Positions 41,743 to 53,932 of a stretch of 64,000 bases of DNA are shown here, piece after piece (within the stretch, counting starts at the first letter, position 1; the number at the start of each line of letters is the position of its first letter). The DNA is taken from NCBI RefSeq assembly GCF_017795745.1, contig NZ_CP059067.1, forward strand, positions 3,472,001-3,536,000. Direction: 5' to 3'. Source of the stretch: Rhizobacter sp. AJA081-3 (GTDB lineage Bacteria; Pseudomonadota; Gammaproteobacteria; Burkholderiales; Burkholderiaceae_C). The notes beneath the pieces are model-generated. The model did not search any database and was not told the DNA's origin. It saw only the letters and a program-made list of their open reading frames with translations. A program made the position numbers and the translations under genes.

Positions 41743-43055
41743 GCGCCGTTTCCTTCGGTCTCTTCAGGCCGCGGCTCGAGCGCGCTGACCAGCACCTTGT
41801 CGACACGCTTGCCGTCGAGATCGACCACCTCGAAGCGCCAGCCCTCCCACTCGACCGAGTCGGCGGTGGCAGGCAGGCGGCCGAGCAGCAGCATGATCAT
41901 GCCGGCCAGTGTGTTGTAGCGGCCGCGGTCTTCCTCGGGTAGCTCCTTCAGCTCGAGCCGGTCCTTCAGCTCGGGCACCGGGATCAGGCCGTCGAACAGC
42001 CAGCTGCCGTCGTCGCGCCGCACCGCCCAGGAGTCTTCCGACGTCGGCGTGGTGAACTCGCCGGTGATCGCCTCCAGCACGTCGAGCACGGTGATCATGC
42101 CCTGCACCTCGCCGTACTCGTCGACCACGAAGACGAGCTGCGTGGCCGAGGCCTTGAAGTGCTCGAGCAGCTCCATGCCCGAGAGCGTCTCGGGCACGAA
42201 CACCGGCGGCTCCAGGCCGTCGGCCAGCGACAGCTCCAGGCCCTGCATGCTCTGCTGCAGCAGCCGCTGCGCGGTGATCACGCCCTGCACGTCCTCCAGC
42301 CCGCCGCGGCATACCGGGTAGCGCGAATGTTCAGCATCGCCGATCAGCGCGAGCAGCTCGTCGCGCGTGGCGGCCACGTCGATCCAGACGATCTCGGCGC
42401 GCGGAATCATCATCGAGCCCACCTGCCGGTCGTCGAGGCGGAACACGTTGCGCACCATCTGGTGCTCCTGCTCCTCGATCACGCCGGCGTCCACGCCCTC
42501 GACGAGGCTGGCAGCGATCTCCTCTTCCGTGACGCTGCGGTCGGGCCCGCCGCGGATGCCCATCAGGCGCAGCGTGCCCTCGGTGAAGAAGGACAGCAGC
42601 TTGACGAAGGGCCGCGTGCCGATCGACAGCCACTCCATCGGCCGCGACACCAGGCGCGCCACCGACTCCGGGTACATCTGGCCCAGCCGCTTGGGCACCA
42701 GCTCGCCGAAGATGATGGTCAGGAAGGTGATGACCACCACCACCATCGCGGTGGCGGTGATGTCGGCGGCGCGGTCGTGGATCTCGAAGGTCTCGTGCAG
42801 CCACTTCGCGAACGGCGCCGAGAAGGCGGCGTCGCCGACGATGCCGTTGAGCACGCCGATCGAGGTGATGCCGATCTGCACCACCGACAGGAACTTGGTC
42901 GGGTCGTCGTGCAGCTCCATGGCGCACTTGGCGCCGGCATCACCGGTCTCGACCATCACCTGCAGCCGCGCCTTGCGGCTGGCGGTCAACGCCATCTCCG
43001 ACATGGCGAACAGGGCGTTGAGCAGGATCAGGAAGACGAGTAGGGCAACGTCCAT
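41739..43055 (-). CDS. Hemolysin/CorC-like CNNM-domain transporter
   Basis: 438 residues from the ATG at 43055. N-terminal DUF21/CNNM membrane part, helices between 3 and about 150 (LLVFLILLNALFAMSEMALTASR, LTIIFGELVPKRLG), two CBS domains about 210-335 (RAEIVWIDVAATRDELLALIG, VFVVDEYGEVQGMITVLDVLEAITG) and a C-terminal CorC_HlyC domain (SWLFDGLIPVPELKDRL, RFEVVDLDGKRVDKVLV). These proteins are Mg/Co-linked efflux or exchange factors. First gene of the overlapping operon with SapC, the PcaC-PcaD fusion and DUF502. Confidence 0.94.
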   Translation of the reverse strand: MDVALLVFLILLNALFAMSEMALTASRKARLQVMVETGDAGAKCAMELHDDPTKFLSVVQIGITSIGVLNGIVGDAAFSAPFAKWLHETFEIHDRAADITATAMVVVVITFLTIIFGELVPKRLGQMYPESVARLVSRPMEWLSIGTRPFVKLLSFFTEGTLRLMGIRGGPDRSVTEEEIAASLVEGVDAGVIEEQEHQMVRNVFRLDDRQVGSMMIPRAEIVWIDVAATRDELLALIGDAEHSRYPVCRGGLEDVQGVITAQRLLQQSMQGLELSLADGLEPPVFVPETLSGMELLEHFKASATQLVFVVDEYGEVQGMITVLDVLEAITGEFTTPTSEDSWAVRRDDGSWLFDGLIPVPELKDRLELKELPEEDRGRYNTLAGMIMLLLGRLPATADSVEWEGWRFEVVDLDGKRVDKVLVSALEPRPEETEGNGA

Positions 43056-43103
43056 GCAGGGCGCGCGACAGGGCGAGGAGCGGGAGCGTAGCAGAATCGC
43101 GCG

Positions 43104-43925
43104 ATGCATTACCTCGTCGGAGACCTGCAGGGCTGTTGCGATGCCTTCGAGCGCCTGCTCGCGCACATCGGCTTCTCGCCCTCGCGCGACCGCCTCACTG
43201 TGCTGGGCGACCTGGTCAACCGCGGGCCGCGGTCGCTGGCCACGCTGCGCCGCCTGCGCAGCCTGGGCGACGCCGCCACCTGCCTGCTCGGCAACCACGA
43301 CCTGCACCTGCTCGCCGTGGCCTGCGGCGGCCGCAAGGCGCACCGCAGCGACACGATCGCCGAGGTGCTGGAGTCGCCCGAGCGCGAACACTGGCTGGCC
43401 TGGCTGCGCGGCCAGCGCATGGCGGTGGTCGAGGAAGGCTGGCTGTGCGTGCACGCCGGCGTCGTGCCGCAGTGGGACCTGGCCGAGACGCTGGCGCGCG
43501 CCGCCGAGGTGGAGGCGATGCTGCGCAGCGAAGCGCTCGACGACTTCCTGCACGTGATGTATGCCGACGAGCCGCTGCGCTGGAACCCGAAGCTGCGCGG
43601 CGACGAGCGGCTGCGTTTCATCATCAACGTGCTCACGCGCATCCGCTTCACCGATGCGCAGGGCCGGCTCGAACTGAAGACCAAGGACAGCGCCGGCGGC
43701 GCGCCCGAGGGCTATCGGCCCTGGTTCGAGGTGCCGGGGCGGCGCACCGAAGGCGTGCCGATCGCCTTCGGCCACTGGTCGACGCTGGGCTTGATCGAGC
43801 GGCCCGACCTGCTCTCGCTGGACACCGGCTGCGTGTGGGGCGGCCGGCTCACCGCCGTGCGCGTGGACGGCGGCCGGCGCGAGGTGATGCAGGTCGAGTG
43901 CGATCAGGCGCAGCGGCCCGGTTGA
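43104..43925 (+). CDS. apaH: Symmetrical bis(5'-nucleosyl)-tetraphosphatase
   Basis: 273 residues. Metallophosphatase signatures YLVGDLQGC, GDLVNRGP and GNHDLH, then HAGVVPQWD, FGHWS and SLDTGCVWGG are exactly those of ApaH, which splits Ap4A to two ADP. Cytoplasmic. Divergent from the CorC-like gene (48-base gap); tRNA-Ser starts 39 bases downstream. Confidence 0.97.
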   Translation: MHYLVGDLQGCCDAFERLLAHIGFSPSRDRLTVLGDLVNRGPRSLATLRRLRSLGDAATCLLGNHDLHLLAVACGGRKAHRSDTIAEVLESPEREHWLAWLRGQRMAVVEEGWLCVHAGVVPQWDLAETLARAAEVEAMLRSEALDDFLHVMYADEPLRWNPKLRGDERLRFIINVLTRIRFTDAQGRLELKTKDSAGGAPEGYRPWFEVPGRRTEGVPIAFGHWSTLGLIERPDLLSLDTGCVWGGRLTAVRVDGGRREVMQVECDQAQRPG

Positions 43926-43963
43926 GTCTTGCGCACACCCCGGCCGATACAATCGGCGCCACT

Positions 43964-44051
43964 GGAAGCGTGGCAGAGTGGTCGATTGCACCGGTCTTGA
44001 AAACCGGCGGCTCGCAAGGGCCCGTGAGTTCGAATCTCACCGCTTCCGCCA
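43964..44051 (+). tRNA. tRNA-Ser(UGA)
   Basis: 88 bases including an encoded CCA. Seven-base acceptor stem GGAAGCG (43964-43970) pairs with CGCTTCC (44041-44047). The anticodon loop CTTGAAA carries TGA; the anticodon stem is ACCGG/CCGGC-like, a long variable arm (class II) is present, and the T-loop is TTCGAAT in GTGAGTTCGAATCTCAC. All features of a serine tRNA are seen. Confidence 0.97.
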
Positions 44052-44125
44052 GGCGCGGCGCTTCGGCGCGTTTGCCCAGCTGGCTGCAGAAGGGGAAGAC
44101 CGCAGCGGCGTGGCAAACTCGACGC

Positions 44126-45124
44126 ATGGTCGACACTTCTGGGACGCACGGCCTGCGTCGGCGTCGGGTCTTGGCAGCTTCGGCCATGGGAGCCCTCTTG
44201 GCTGCAGCGAAGGCCGCCCCACCCAGGGGTGCCCTGAGAATCGTCACCGGCTTTCCCGCCGGTGGGGGTGCGGACGTTGTCGCCCGCTTGCTGGGCGAAC
44301 AGTTGCGCACCCTCCTCGGCATTGGCGTGGTGGTAGAGAACATGCCGGGCGCCGGCTCTCGCGTTGCCCTCGAACACGTGCGCACCGCTGCGGCCGACGG
44401 CAGCATCGTCCTGCTGGCGCCCGACGCGACCATGTTTCTGTACCCGCACATCTTCAAGTCGCTTCGGTACGAGCCCGTCAGCGACTTCAAGCCCATTGCC
44501 AGACTCGTGAGTCTGCCGCTGGCCATGTTCATCGGCCCGATGGTTCCTGCAGGGGTTGCGACCGTCGCCGACTACATCGACTGGGCCAGGGCCAATGCGA
44601 GCCGCTGGATCTATGGCACGTCCGCACCCGGAGCAACGCCGCACTTCGCCGGCATGATGTTCGGCCGCGCAGCGGGGCTTTCCCTGACACCGATCCACTA
44701 CCAGGGCGGCGCGCCGGGCATCCAGGATCTGGCAGGCGGACACCTGCCGGCGTTCTTCGGGTCGGTTGCCGACGGCCTGGGGTTGCTGGCCGCTGGCAGG
44801 ATCCGTGTCCTGGCCACGACGGCGCCACGCCGCGTGGCGGTCTTGCCGAACACGCCCAGCTTCAATGAACTTGGCTATCGTGAGCTGATCGTCGAGGACG
44901 GGCTCGGCGTCCACGCGCCGAGCGGGCTGCCAGTCGACGTCGGCGCCAGACTGAGCGCCGCCCTGCTCAAGTCCATGCAGGCACCGGCCCTGAAAACCGC
45001 CTTGCTCAATCGGGGCTTCGAGGCCGCGCCGGAAGGGCCGAGTGACTTCGCGGATCGCCTGCAACGCGAGCGAGCCCGCTGGGGCCAGATCGTGCAGGCC
45101 ACCGGATTCGTCGCCGTCGAGTGA
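44126..45124 (+). CDS. Bug-family tripartite tricarboxylate transporter substrate-binding protein
   Basis: 332 residues from the ATG at 44126; a signal peptide with an arginine-rich n-region (GLRRRRVLAASAMG) ends near AKAAP and may be Tat-type. GFPAGGGADVVARLLGEQL, VVENMPGAGSRVALEHV, YGTSAPGATPHFAGMMF, YQGGAPGIQDLAGGHLPAFFGSV and ATTAPRRVAVLPNTPSF are Bug-receptor hallmarks. These bind carboxylates or aromatic acids in the periplasm; ligand unknown and no TctAB partner is present. The family is hugely expanded in Burkholderiales. Convergent with the sensor kinase (3-base gap). Confidence 0.94.
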   Translation: MVDTSGTHGLRRRRVLAASAMGALLAAAKAAPPRGALRIVTGFPAGGGADVVARLLGEQLRTLLGIGVVVENMPGAGSRVALEHVRTAAADGSIVLLAPDATMFLYPHIFKSLRYEPVSDFKPIARLVSLPLAMFIGPMVPAGVATVADYIDWARANASRWIYGTSAPGATPHFAGMMFGRAAGLSLTPIHYQGGAPGIQDLAGGHLPAFFGSVADGLGLLAAGRIRVLATTAPRRVAVLPNTPSFNELGYRELIVEDGLGVHAPSGLPVDVGARLSAALLKSMQAPALKTALLNRGFEAAPEGPSDFADRLQRERARWGQIVQATGFVAVE

Positions 45125-45127
45125 CGC

Positions 45128-47650
<2,523 letters not shown>

Positions 47651-47710
47651 GATCGCCGAGCGCTCCGGCACTGGCAAGAGCGCCAACCCGGCTGCGAGCG
47701 CAGCTCGGAA

Positions 47711-49069
47711 CTACCCGCGCCCCGGCTCGATCGGCCAGCGCGCGCTGACCTCCAGCCCCGGCTGCGCGTTGCGCAGGCTCAGCGTGCCGCCATGCGCCTG
47801 AGCCACCAGCCGGCACAGATACAGGCCCAGGCCCACGCCACCGGTGCTGCGCTGGCGCGCGCTGTCGGCGCGGTAGAAAGGCTCGGCCAGGCGCGCCAGC
47901 TGCTCGTCGCTGACACCGGGGCCGTGGTCGCGCACGCTCACGCGCAGCTGGCCGTCGGCCTCGCGTGCCAGCTCGAGTTGCGGCGGCAACGCGGCACCTG
48001 CGCTGTGGCGCAAGGCGTTGTCGATCAGGTTGCGCAGGAGCAGGCGCACCCGCGTCGGGTCGGCCTGCACAGGCTCCAGCGTTTCGTCGATGCGCAGCGA
48101 GACCGCCGACTGCGCGAACTGCGTGGCCAGCAGCTCGCGCGCCAGCGCCCCGAGGTCCACGCGCTCGGTCTGCAGCGCGGCGTGGCCGGTGGCCAGGCGC
48201 TCGCTCTCCAGCAGGTCGGTGATCAGGTCGCGCATCTCGCCCAGGTCGCGCAGCAGCGCGTCGCGGTGTTCGCCCTCGTCCACCAGCTCGGCGTTCACGC
48301 GGGCCCGCGTCAACGGGCTGCGCAGCTCGTGGCTGATGGCCAGCAGCAGCGCGCGCTTGGCGTCGAGCATGCCGTGCAAGCTGTGCGCCATGAGGTTGAT
48401 GCGCTCGGCCAGCTCGCCGAGCTCGTCGCGCCGCGTCTTCTCGATCGGCTGCGTGAAGTCGCCCGCACCGAAACGCGCCACGCCGGCACCGATGTCGTCC
48501 AGCGGCCTCAGCAGGCTGCGCACTCGCGCGTAGGCGATCACCGTGAGCAGCAGCAGCCCGGCCAGCGTGAGCCAGCCGAACGCGCGCGGCCGGTCGCTCG
48601 GCACAGGCCCGGCCAGGCCGAAGACGATGCGGTGGCCGTCGGCCGTCTGCCGCACCAGGCCCCAGCCTTCGGCGCCGATGTCGCGTTCGCCATCGCCGTT
48701 CCAGCGCCGGTGCACAGCGCGACCAGGGTGCGAGTCGTAGTGCAGCTGCGGGCCGTCGATGCGCACCGAGATCGGCAGGCGTGCCACCAGCCCCTGCGCG
48801 CGAGCCTCGTCGGGCGGCGAGCCGATCTCGGCGGCGAGCCGGTCGACGTAGTCCGCCACCATCGGCTTGGCGTAACCCTGCCAGCCGCCCTGCAGCACCC
48901 GCTGCATGCCGAACAGGAACACGCCGGTGGTGGCCAGCGCGAGCAGCAGGAACATGGTGACCAGGCGCCACTTCAGCGAGTGGCGCCAGCGGTGCCGCGT
49001 GGCGTGCCAGCGCTGGTGCGCGGCGTGCCAGCGCGCGCGCAGCCCGGTGGCCGGTGGCGCGGCCGTCAC
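47711..49069 (-). CDS. CpxA-like sensor histidine kinase
   Basis: 452 residues. Start is GTG at 49069, overlapping the regulator stop (GTGA). Two membrane helices (about 33-55 and 163-182) enclose a periplasmic domain of about 105 residues; HAMP (LRPLDDIGAGVARFGAGDF) and HisKA with His247 in AISHELRSPLTRARV follow. The ATPase domain has NLIDNALRHS, DHGPGV and GGVGLGLYLC. The gene order with an LTXXQ-type lipoprotein suggests envelope-stress sensing like CpxA. Domains are seen; the stress role is inferred. Confidence 0.93.
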   Translation of the reverse strand: MTAAPPATGLRARWHAAHQRWHATRHRWRHSLKWRLVTMFLLLALATTGVFLFGMQRVLQGGWQGYAKPMVADYVDRLAAEIGSPPDEARAQGLVARLPISVRIDGPQLHYDSHPGRAVHRRWNGDGERDIGAEGWGLVRQTADGHRIVFGLAGPVPSDRPRAFGWLTLAGLLLLTVIAYARVRSLLRPLDDIGAGVARFGAGDFTQPIEKTRRDELGELAERINLMAHSLHGMLDAKRALLLAISHELRSPLTRARVNAELVDEGEHRDALLRDLGEMRDLITDLLESERLATGHAALQTERVDLGALARELLATQFAQSAVSLRIDETLEPVQADPTRVRLLLRNLIDNALRHSAGAALPPQLELAREADGQLRVSVRDHGPGVSDEQLARLAEPFYRADSARQRSTGGVGLGLYLCRLVAQAHGGTLSLRNAQPGLEVSARWPIEPGRG

Positions 49070-49743
49070 GCGCGCACCCCGGCGAATCGGTAGCCGGCGT
49101 TGCGCAGCGTGTGGATGCAGTCCAGCGGCTCGAGCTTGCGGCGCAGCCGGCTGACGAGGATGTCGACGGCGCGCGAGTGGATGTCCTCGGCCGAACGGCC
49201 GCGCAGCTTCTCGAGGATGTCGTCGCGGCTGAACACCTTGCCCGGCGCGGCAGCCAGCATGGCGAGCAGCTCGAACTCGGTGCCGGTGAGCTCGACCGCC
49301 TCGCCCTGGCGCTGCACGGCGTGGCGGTCCAGGTCGACCAGCAGGCCCTCGAAGCGCAGCTGGCGCGCCGCGGCCGGCGCCGGAGCGACGCGGCGCAACA
49401 CGGTCTGGATGCGCGCGAGCAGCTCGCGCGGCTCGAAGGGCTTGGGCAGGTAGTCGTCGGCTCCGAGTTCGAGCCCGACCACGCGGTCCATCACGTCGCC
49501 GCGCGCGGTGAGCATGACGATGGGCAGGCTGCTGTCCTTGCGGATCGTGCGGCACAGCTCGAAGCCGTCCATCTCGGGCAGCATGACGTCGAGGATGGCC
49601 GCGTCGAAGCCGCCCTCACGCAGCAGCGCCAGCCCGGCGCTGGGCCGGGTGGCGTGCACCAGCTCGAACTCGAAGCGCTTGAAGTAGGCCGCCAGCGGCG
49701 GCCCGAGCTGTTCGTCGTCGTCGATCAACAGGAGTCGGGGCAT
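49066..49743 (-). CDS. CpxR-like OmpR-family response regulator
   Basis: 225 residues. Receiver domain (RLLLIDDDEQL, phospho-acceptor Asp in AAILDVMLPEMDG, MLTARGD, KPFEPRELLARI) and an OmpR-type winged helix ending TLRNAGYRFAGV. Overlaps the kinase start (GTGA) and follows the ICMT gene by three bases. Likely the transcriptional output of the adjacent kinase, controlling the LTXXQ lipoprotein of its own operon. Confidence 0.94.
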   Translation of the reverse strand: MPRLLLIDDDEQLGPPLAAYFKRFEFELVHATRPSAGLALLREGGFDAAILDVMLPEMDGFELCRTIRKDSSLPIVMLTARGDVMDRVVGLELGADDYLPKPFEPRELLARIQTVLRRVAPAPAAARQLRFEGLLVDLDRHAVQRQGEAVELTGTEFELLAMLAAAPGKVFSRDDILEKLRGRSAEDIHSRAVDILVSRLRRKLEPLDCIHTLRNAGYRFAGVRA

Positions 49744-49746
49744 GCG

Positions 49747-50100
49747 TCAGAGCCATCGGCGCACCGTGGCCGTGTAGTCACTGTACCAACCGCCGAAGGT
49801 GCCGCGCAGTTGCGCCTCCTCGCGCGGGATGCGCACGAGGTGCATGTAGGCCGCGTAGGCGAACGCGGCCACGGCGGCGACGAAGGAGCCGAACGCCACG
49901 GCCGCGCCGAGCAGCGCGACCGTGAGCCCCAGGGACATCGGGTTGCGGCCGAAGCGGTACGGCCCCTCCTCGACGAGCACGCCGGCCGCCGCGCCCGGGC
50001 GGACCGGCGCGCCGGCCCGGCGCAGTTGCCAGGCCGCCCACATGGCCCAGCCGATGCCCGCGAGCATCAGCGCGACGCCTCCCTCAGCCGCGCCAGCCAT
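49747..50100 (-). CDS. Isoprenylcysteine carboxyl methyltransferase-like membrane protein
   Basis: 117 residues with two or three helices (about 8-25, 57-80 and 80-90). The pattern LVEEGPYRFGRNPMSLGLTVALLG and EEAQLRGTFGGWYSDYTATVRRWL is the core of the ICMT/PEMT family: GPYRFxRNPM and the E-x-x-L-x-x-x-[FY]-x-x-x-Y motif. Probably a SAM-dependent methyltransferase of a lipid or a protein, substrate unknown. It sits inside the stress operon between the lipoprotein and the regulator; its 5' end overlaps the lipoprotein gene by 17 bases. Confidence 0.88.
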   Translation of the reverse strand: MAGAAEGGVALMLAGIGWAMWAAWQLRRAGAPVRPGAAAGVLVEEGPYRFGRNPMSLGLTVALLGAAVAFGSFVAAVAAFAYAAYMHLVRIPREEAQLRGTFGGWYSDYTATVRRWL

Positions 50101-50560
50101 GGTGGCCCCGCTTGGCCATGAAGTCGCGCACCTTGGCCTGCTGCTCGGGCTTGAGGCTGTCGTAGAAGTCGGCCATCGCGGTGATCACCTCGGGGCTCTT
50201 GCTGGAGATCGCGCCGGTCTTCGCCTCGACCAGGCTCTTCGCCTTGGCGCGGTCGAAGGTGGGGCCGGCCACCAGCGAGGCCATCTCGGCACGCGGGTCG
50301 GTGGTGGTGCCGACCAGCGCATTGCGCTGCTCGCGCAGCTTGTCGGCCAGCACGCCGAGCTTGGCCTTCTGGGCTTCGTCGAGGTCGAGCTTGCTGCCGA
50401 CACGTTCGACGATCTTCGCCTTCGTCTTGGCGGCGTCTTCCTCGCCCATGGCCTGCCAGCCGTGGGAATACGAGCCGCGGTGCGAGCAGGCCGCCAGGCC
50501 GCCGAAGAGAACGGAAGCGCCGAAGACGCCGATCAGGGCACGTTTGATCCAGGGTTTCAT
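50084..50560 (-). CDS. Spy/CpxP-like LTXXQ-type periplasmic lipoprotein
   Basis: 158 residues from the ATG at 50560 (GAGGCT upstream). A lipobox (GGLAAC) follows the signal helix, so the protein is anchored as a lipoprotein. The mature part is helical, with KLDLDEAQKAKLGVLADKLREQRNALVG and a second repeat DFYDSLKPEQQAKVRDFMAKRG, as in Spy/CpxP chaperones. First gene of the operon with ICMT, CpxR-like and CpxA-like genes, so it probably acts as the periplasmic feedback partner of the kinase. Two His near the C-terminus (GHHGW) hint at metal binding. Confidence 0.85.
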   Translation of the reverse strand: MKPWIKRALIGVFGASVLFGGLAACSHRGSYSHGWQAMGEEDAAKTKAKIVERVGSKLDLDEAQKAKLGVLADKLREQRNALVGTTTDPRAEMASLVAGPTFDRAKAKSLVEAKTGAISSKSPEVITAMADFYDSLKPEQQAKVRDFMAKRGHHGWRG

Positions 50561-50692
50561 GGTGAGAGCCTCGGGGGCCGGTGGGCCCGTGATTGAACAG
50601 GGCTCCATCGTGCGCGGCGGCCCGCGCCGCGTCCTTTCGGCGCGGTATCGCTACGTAACGTTTCTTGTCGACGCGCCGGCGCCGGGCGCACT

Positions 50693-52189
50693 TCAGAGCC
50701 GGTCGTACAGCTGGCACAGGCGGCGCAGCCGCGCGGCGGCGTCGGCCGGCACCTGCGCCCAGCCGAAGCGCCACACCCACCAGCCGGACGGCTGGCCGGG
50801 GAAGTTCATGCGGTGCGCGCCGTCCAGGCCCATCACGTCCTGCATCGGGTAGACGGCGCTGTCGGCCACGCTGGCGCAGGCGGCGCGGATCAGGTCCCAG
50901 TGAACCGCGCGGCCATCGGTCGCGAGGTATTCGCGCAGGTGGTGGCGCGTCGATTCCGCGGCGCTGGCCCACCAGCCCAGCGTGGTGTCGTTGTCGTGGC
51001 TGCCGGTGTAGACCACGGTGCCGGGCTCATAGCGGTGCGGCAGGAAGCGGCGTTCGGCGGTGTCGTCCTCGCCCCAGGCGAACTGCAGGATGCGCATGCC
51101 GGGAAAGGCGAACTCGCGGCGCAGCGCATCGACGTCGGGCGTGATCACGCCCAGGTCCTCGGCGATGATGGGAAGCGGCCCGAGCGCTTCGGCGATGGCG
51201 CGGAACAGTGCCTGGCCCGGCGCCGGCACCCAGCGGCCCTTCTCCGCCGTGGGCTCGCTGGCCGGGATCTCCCAGTAGCCGGCGAATCCGCGGAAGTGGT
51301 CGATGCGCACGATGTCGAGTTGCTCGACGCTGCGCCGCACACGCTCGATCCACCACGCAAAGCCCTGTTGCGCGTGCACGCGCCAGCGGTACAGCGGATT
51401 GCCCCAGCGCTGCCCGGTGGCGCTGAAGCCATCGGGCGGCACGCCGGCGATCACCGTCGGGCGGCCTTGCGCATCGAGCTCGAACAGATCGGGCTGCGCC
51501 CACACGTCGGCGCTCTGGTAGGCCAGGAAGATCGGCATGTCGCCGACGATCTGCACGCCGCGCGCATGCGCGTGCGATCGCAGTGCCTGCCACTGGCGGA
51601 AGAAGCACCACTGGCAGAAGGTCCAGAAGGCGATGCGCGCGCCGTGTGCTTCGCGGGCCGCGGCGAGGGCGAGCGGCGTGCGCGCGGCCTGGCCGTCAGG
51701 CCACTCGCACCAGTCGCGCCAGCCGTGGTGTTCGGCCAGGGCCATGAACAGGGCGTAGTCCGGCAGCCAGTCGGCGTAGCGCTGCACGAAGGCGGCGAGG
51801 TCGGCGCGTTCTTCGGCGCCGGCCTGCGTGGCGAAACGCGCTGCGGCACGCGCCAGGCGCTCCATGCGGAACGACACCATCGCGCCGAAGTCGATGCGCT
51901 GCGCATCCAGGCCGGGCACGGGTGCGACGTCCTCCGCGCTCAGCCAGCCGCGCTGCTGCAGTTCACCCAGGTCGATCAGCAGCACGTTGCCGGCGAAGGC
52001 CGAGCTGCTCATGTACGGTGAGTTGCCCGGGCCGATGCCGCCCAGCGGGAGCACCTGCCACAGCGTCTGCCCGGCTTCGGCGAGCCAGTCGACGAAGCGG
52101 TAGGCCTCGGGCCCGAGGTCGCCGCTGCCGTGCGGGCCGGGCAGCGAGGTGGGGTGCAGCAGGATGCCGCTGCGGCGCGGGAAGCGCAT
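50693..52189 (-). CDS. malQ: 4-alpha-glucanotransferase (amylomaltase)
   Basis: 498 residues, the family length. RRSGILLHPTSLPGPHGSGDLG, TLWQVLPLGGIGPGNSPY, the nucleophile region IVRIDHFRGFAGYWEIP, IIAEDLGVITPDV and YTGSHDNDTTLGWW are the GH77 motifs. It transfers glucan chains in maltodextrin/glycogen metabolism. pgm lies 13 bases upstream on the same strand, so they form an operon. Confidence 0.97.
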   Translation of the reverse strand: MRFPRRSGILLHPTSLPGPHGSGDLGPEAYRFVDWLAEAGQTLWQVLPLGGIGPGNSPYMSSSAFAGNVLLIDLGELQQRGWLSAEDVAPVPGLDAQRIDFGAMVSFRMERLARAAARFATQAGAEERADLAAFVQRYADWLPDYALFMALAEHHGWRDWCEWPDGQAARTPLALAAAREAHGARIAFWTFCQWCFFRQWQALRSHAHARGVQIVGDMPIFLAYQSADVWAQPDLFELDAQGRPTVIAGVPPDGFSATGQRWGNPLYRWRVHAQQGFAWWIERVRRSVEQLDIVRIDHFRGFAGYWEIPASEPTAEKGRWVPAPGQALFRAIAEALGPLPIIAEDLGVITPDVDALRREFAFPGMRILQFAWGEDDTAERRFLPHRYEPGTVVYTGSHDNDTTLGWWASAAESTRHHLREYLATDGRAVHWDLIRAACASVADSAVYPMQDVMGLDGAHRMNFPGQPSGWWVWRFGWAQVPADAAARLRRLCQLYDRL

Positions 52190-52202
52190 CGGCCGCGCCC
52201 CT

Positions 52203-53888
<1,686 letters not shown>

Positions 53889-53932
53889 CTACAGTGCCGC
53901 ACCGGGCCTTGGGCCCCGCCGAGTTACATCGC

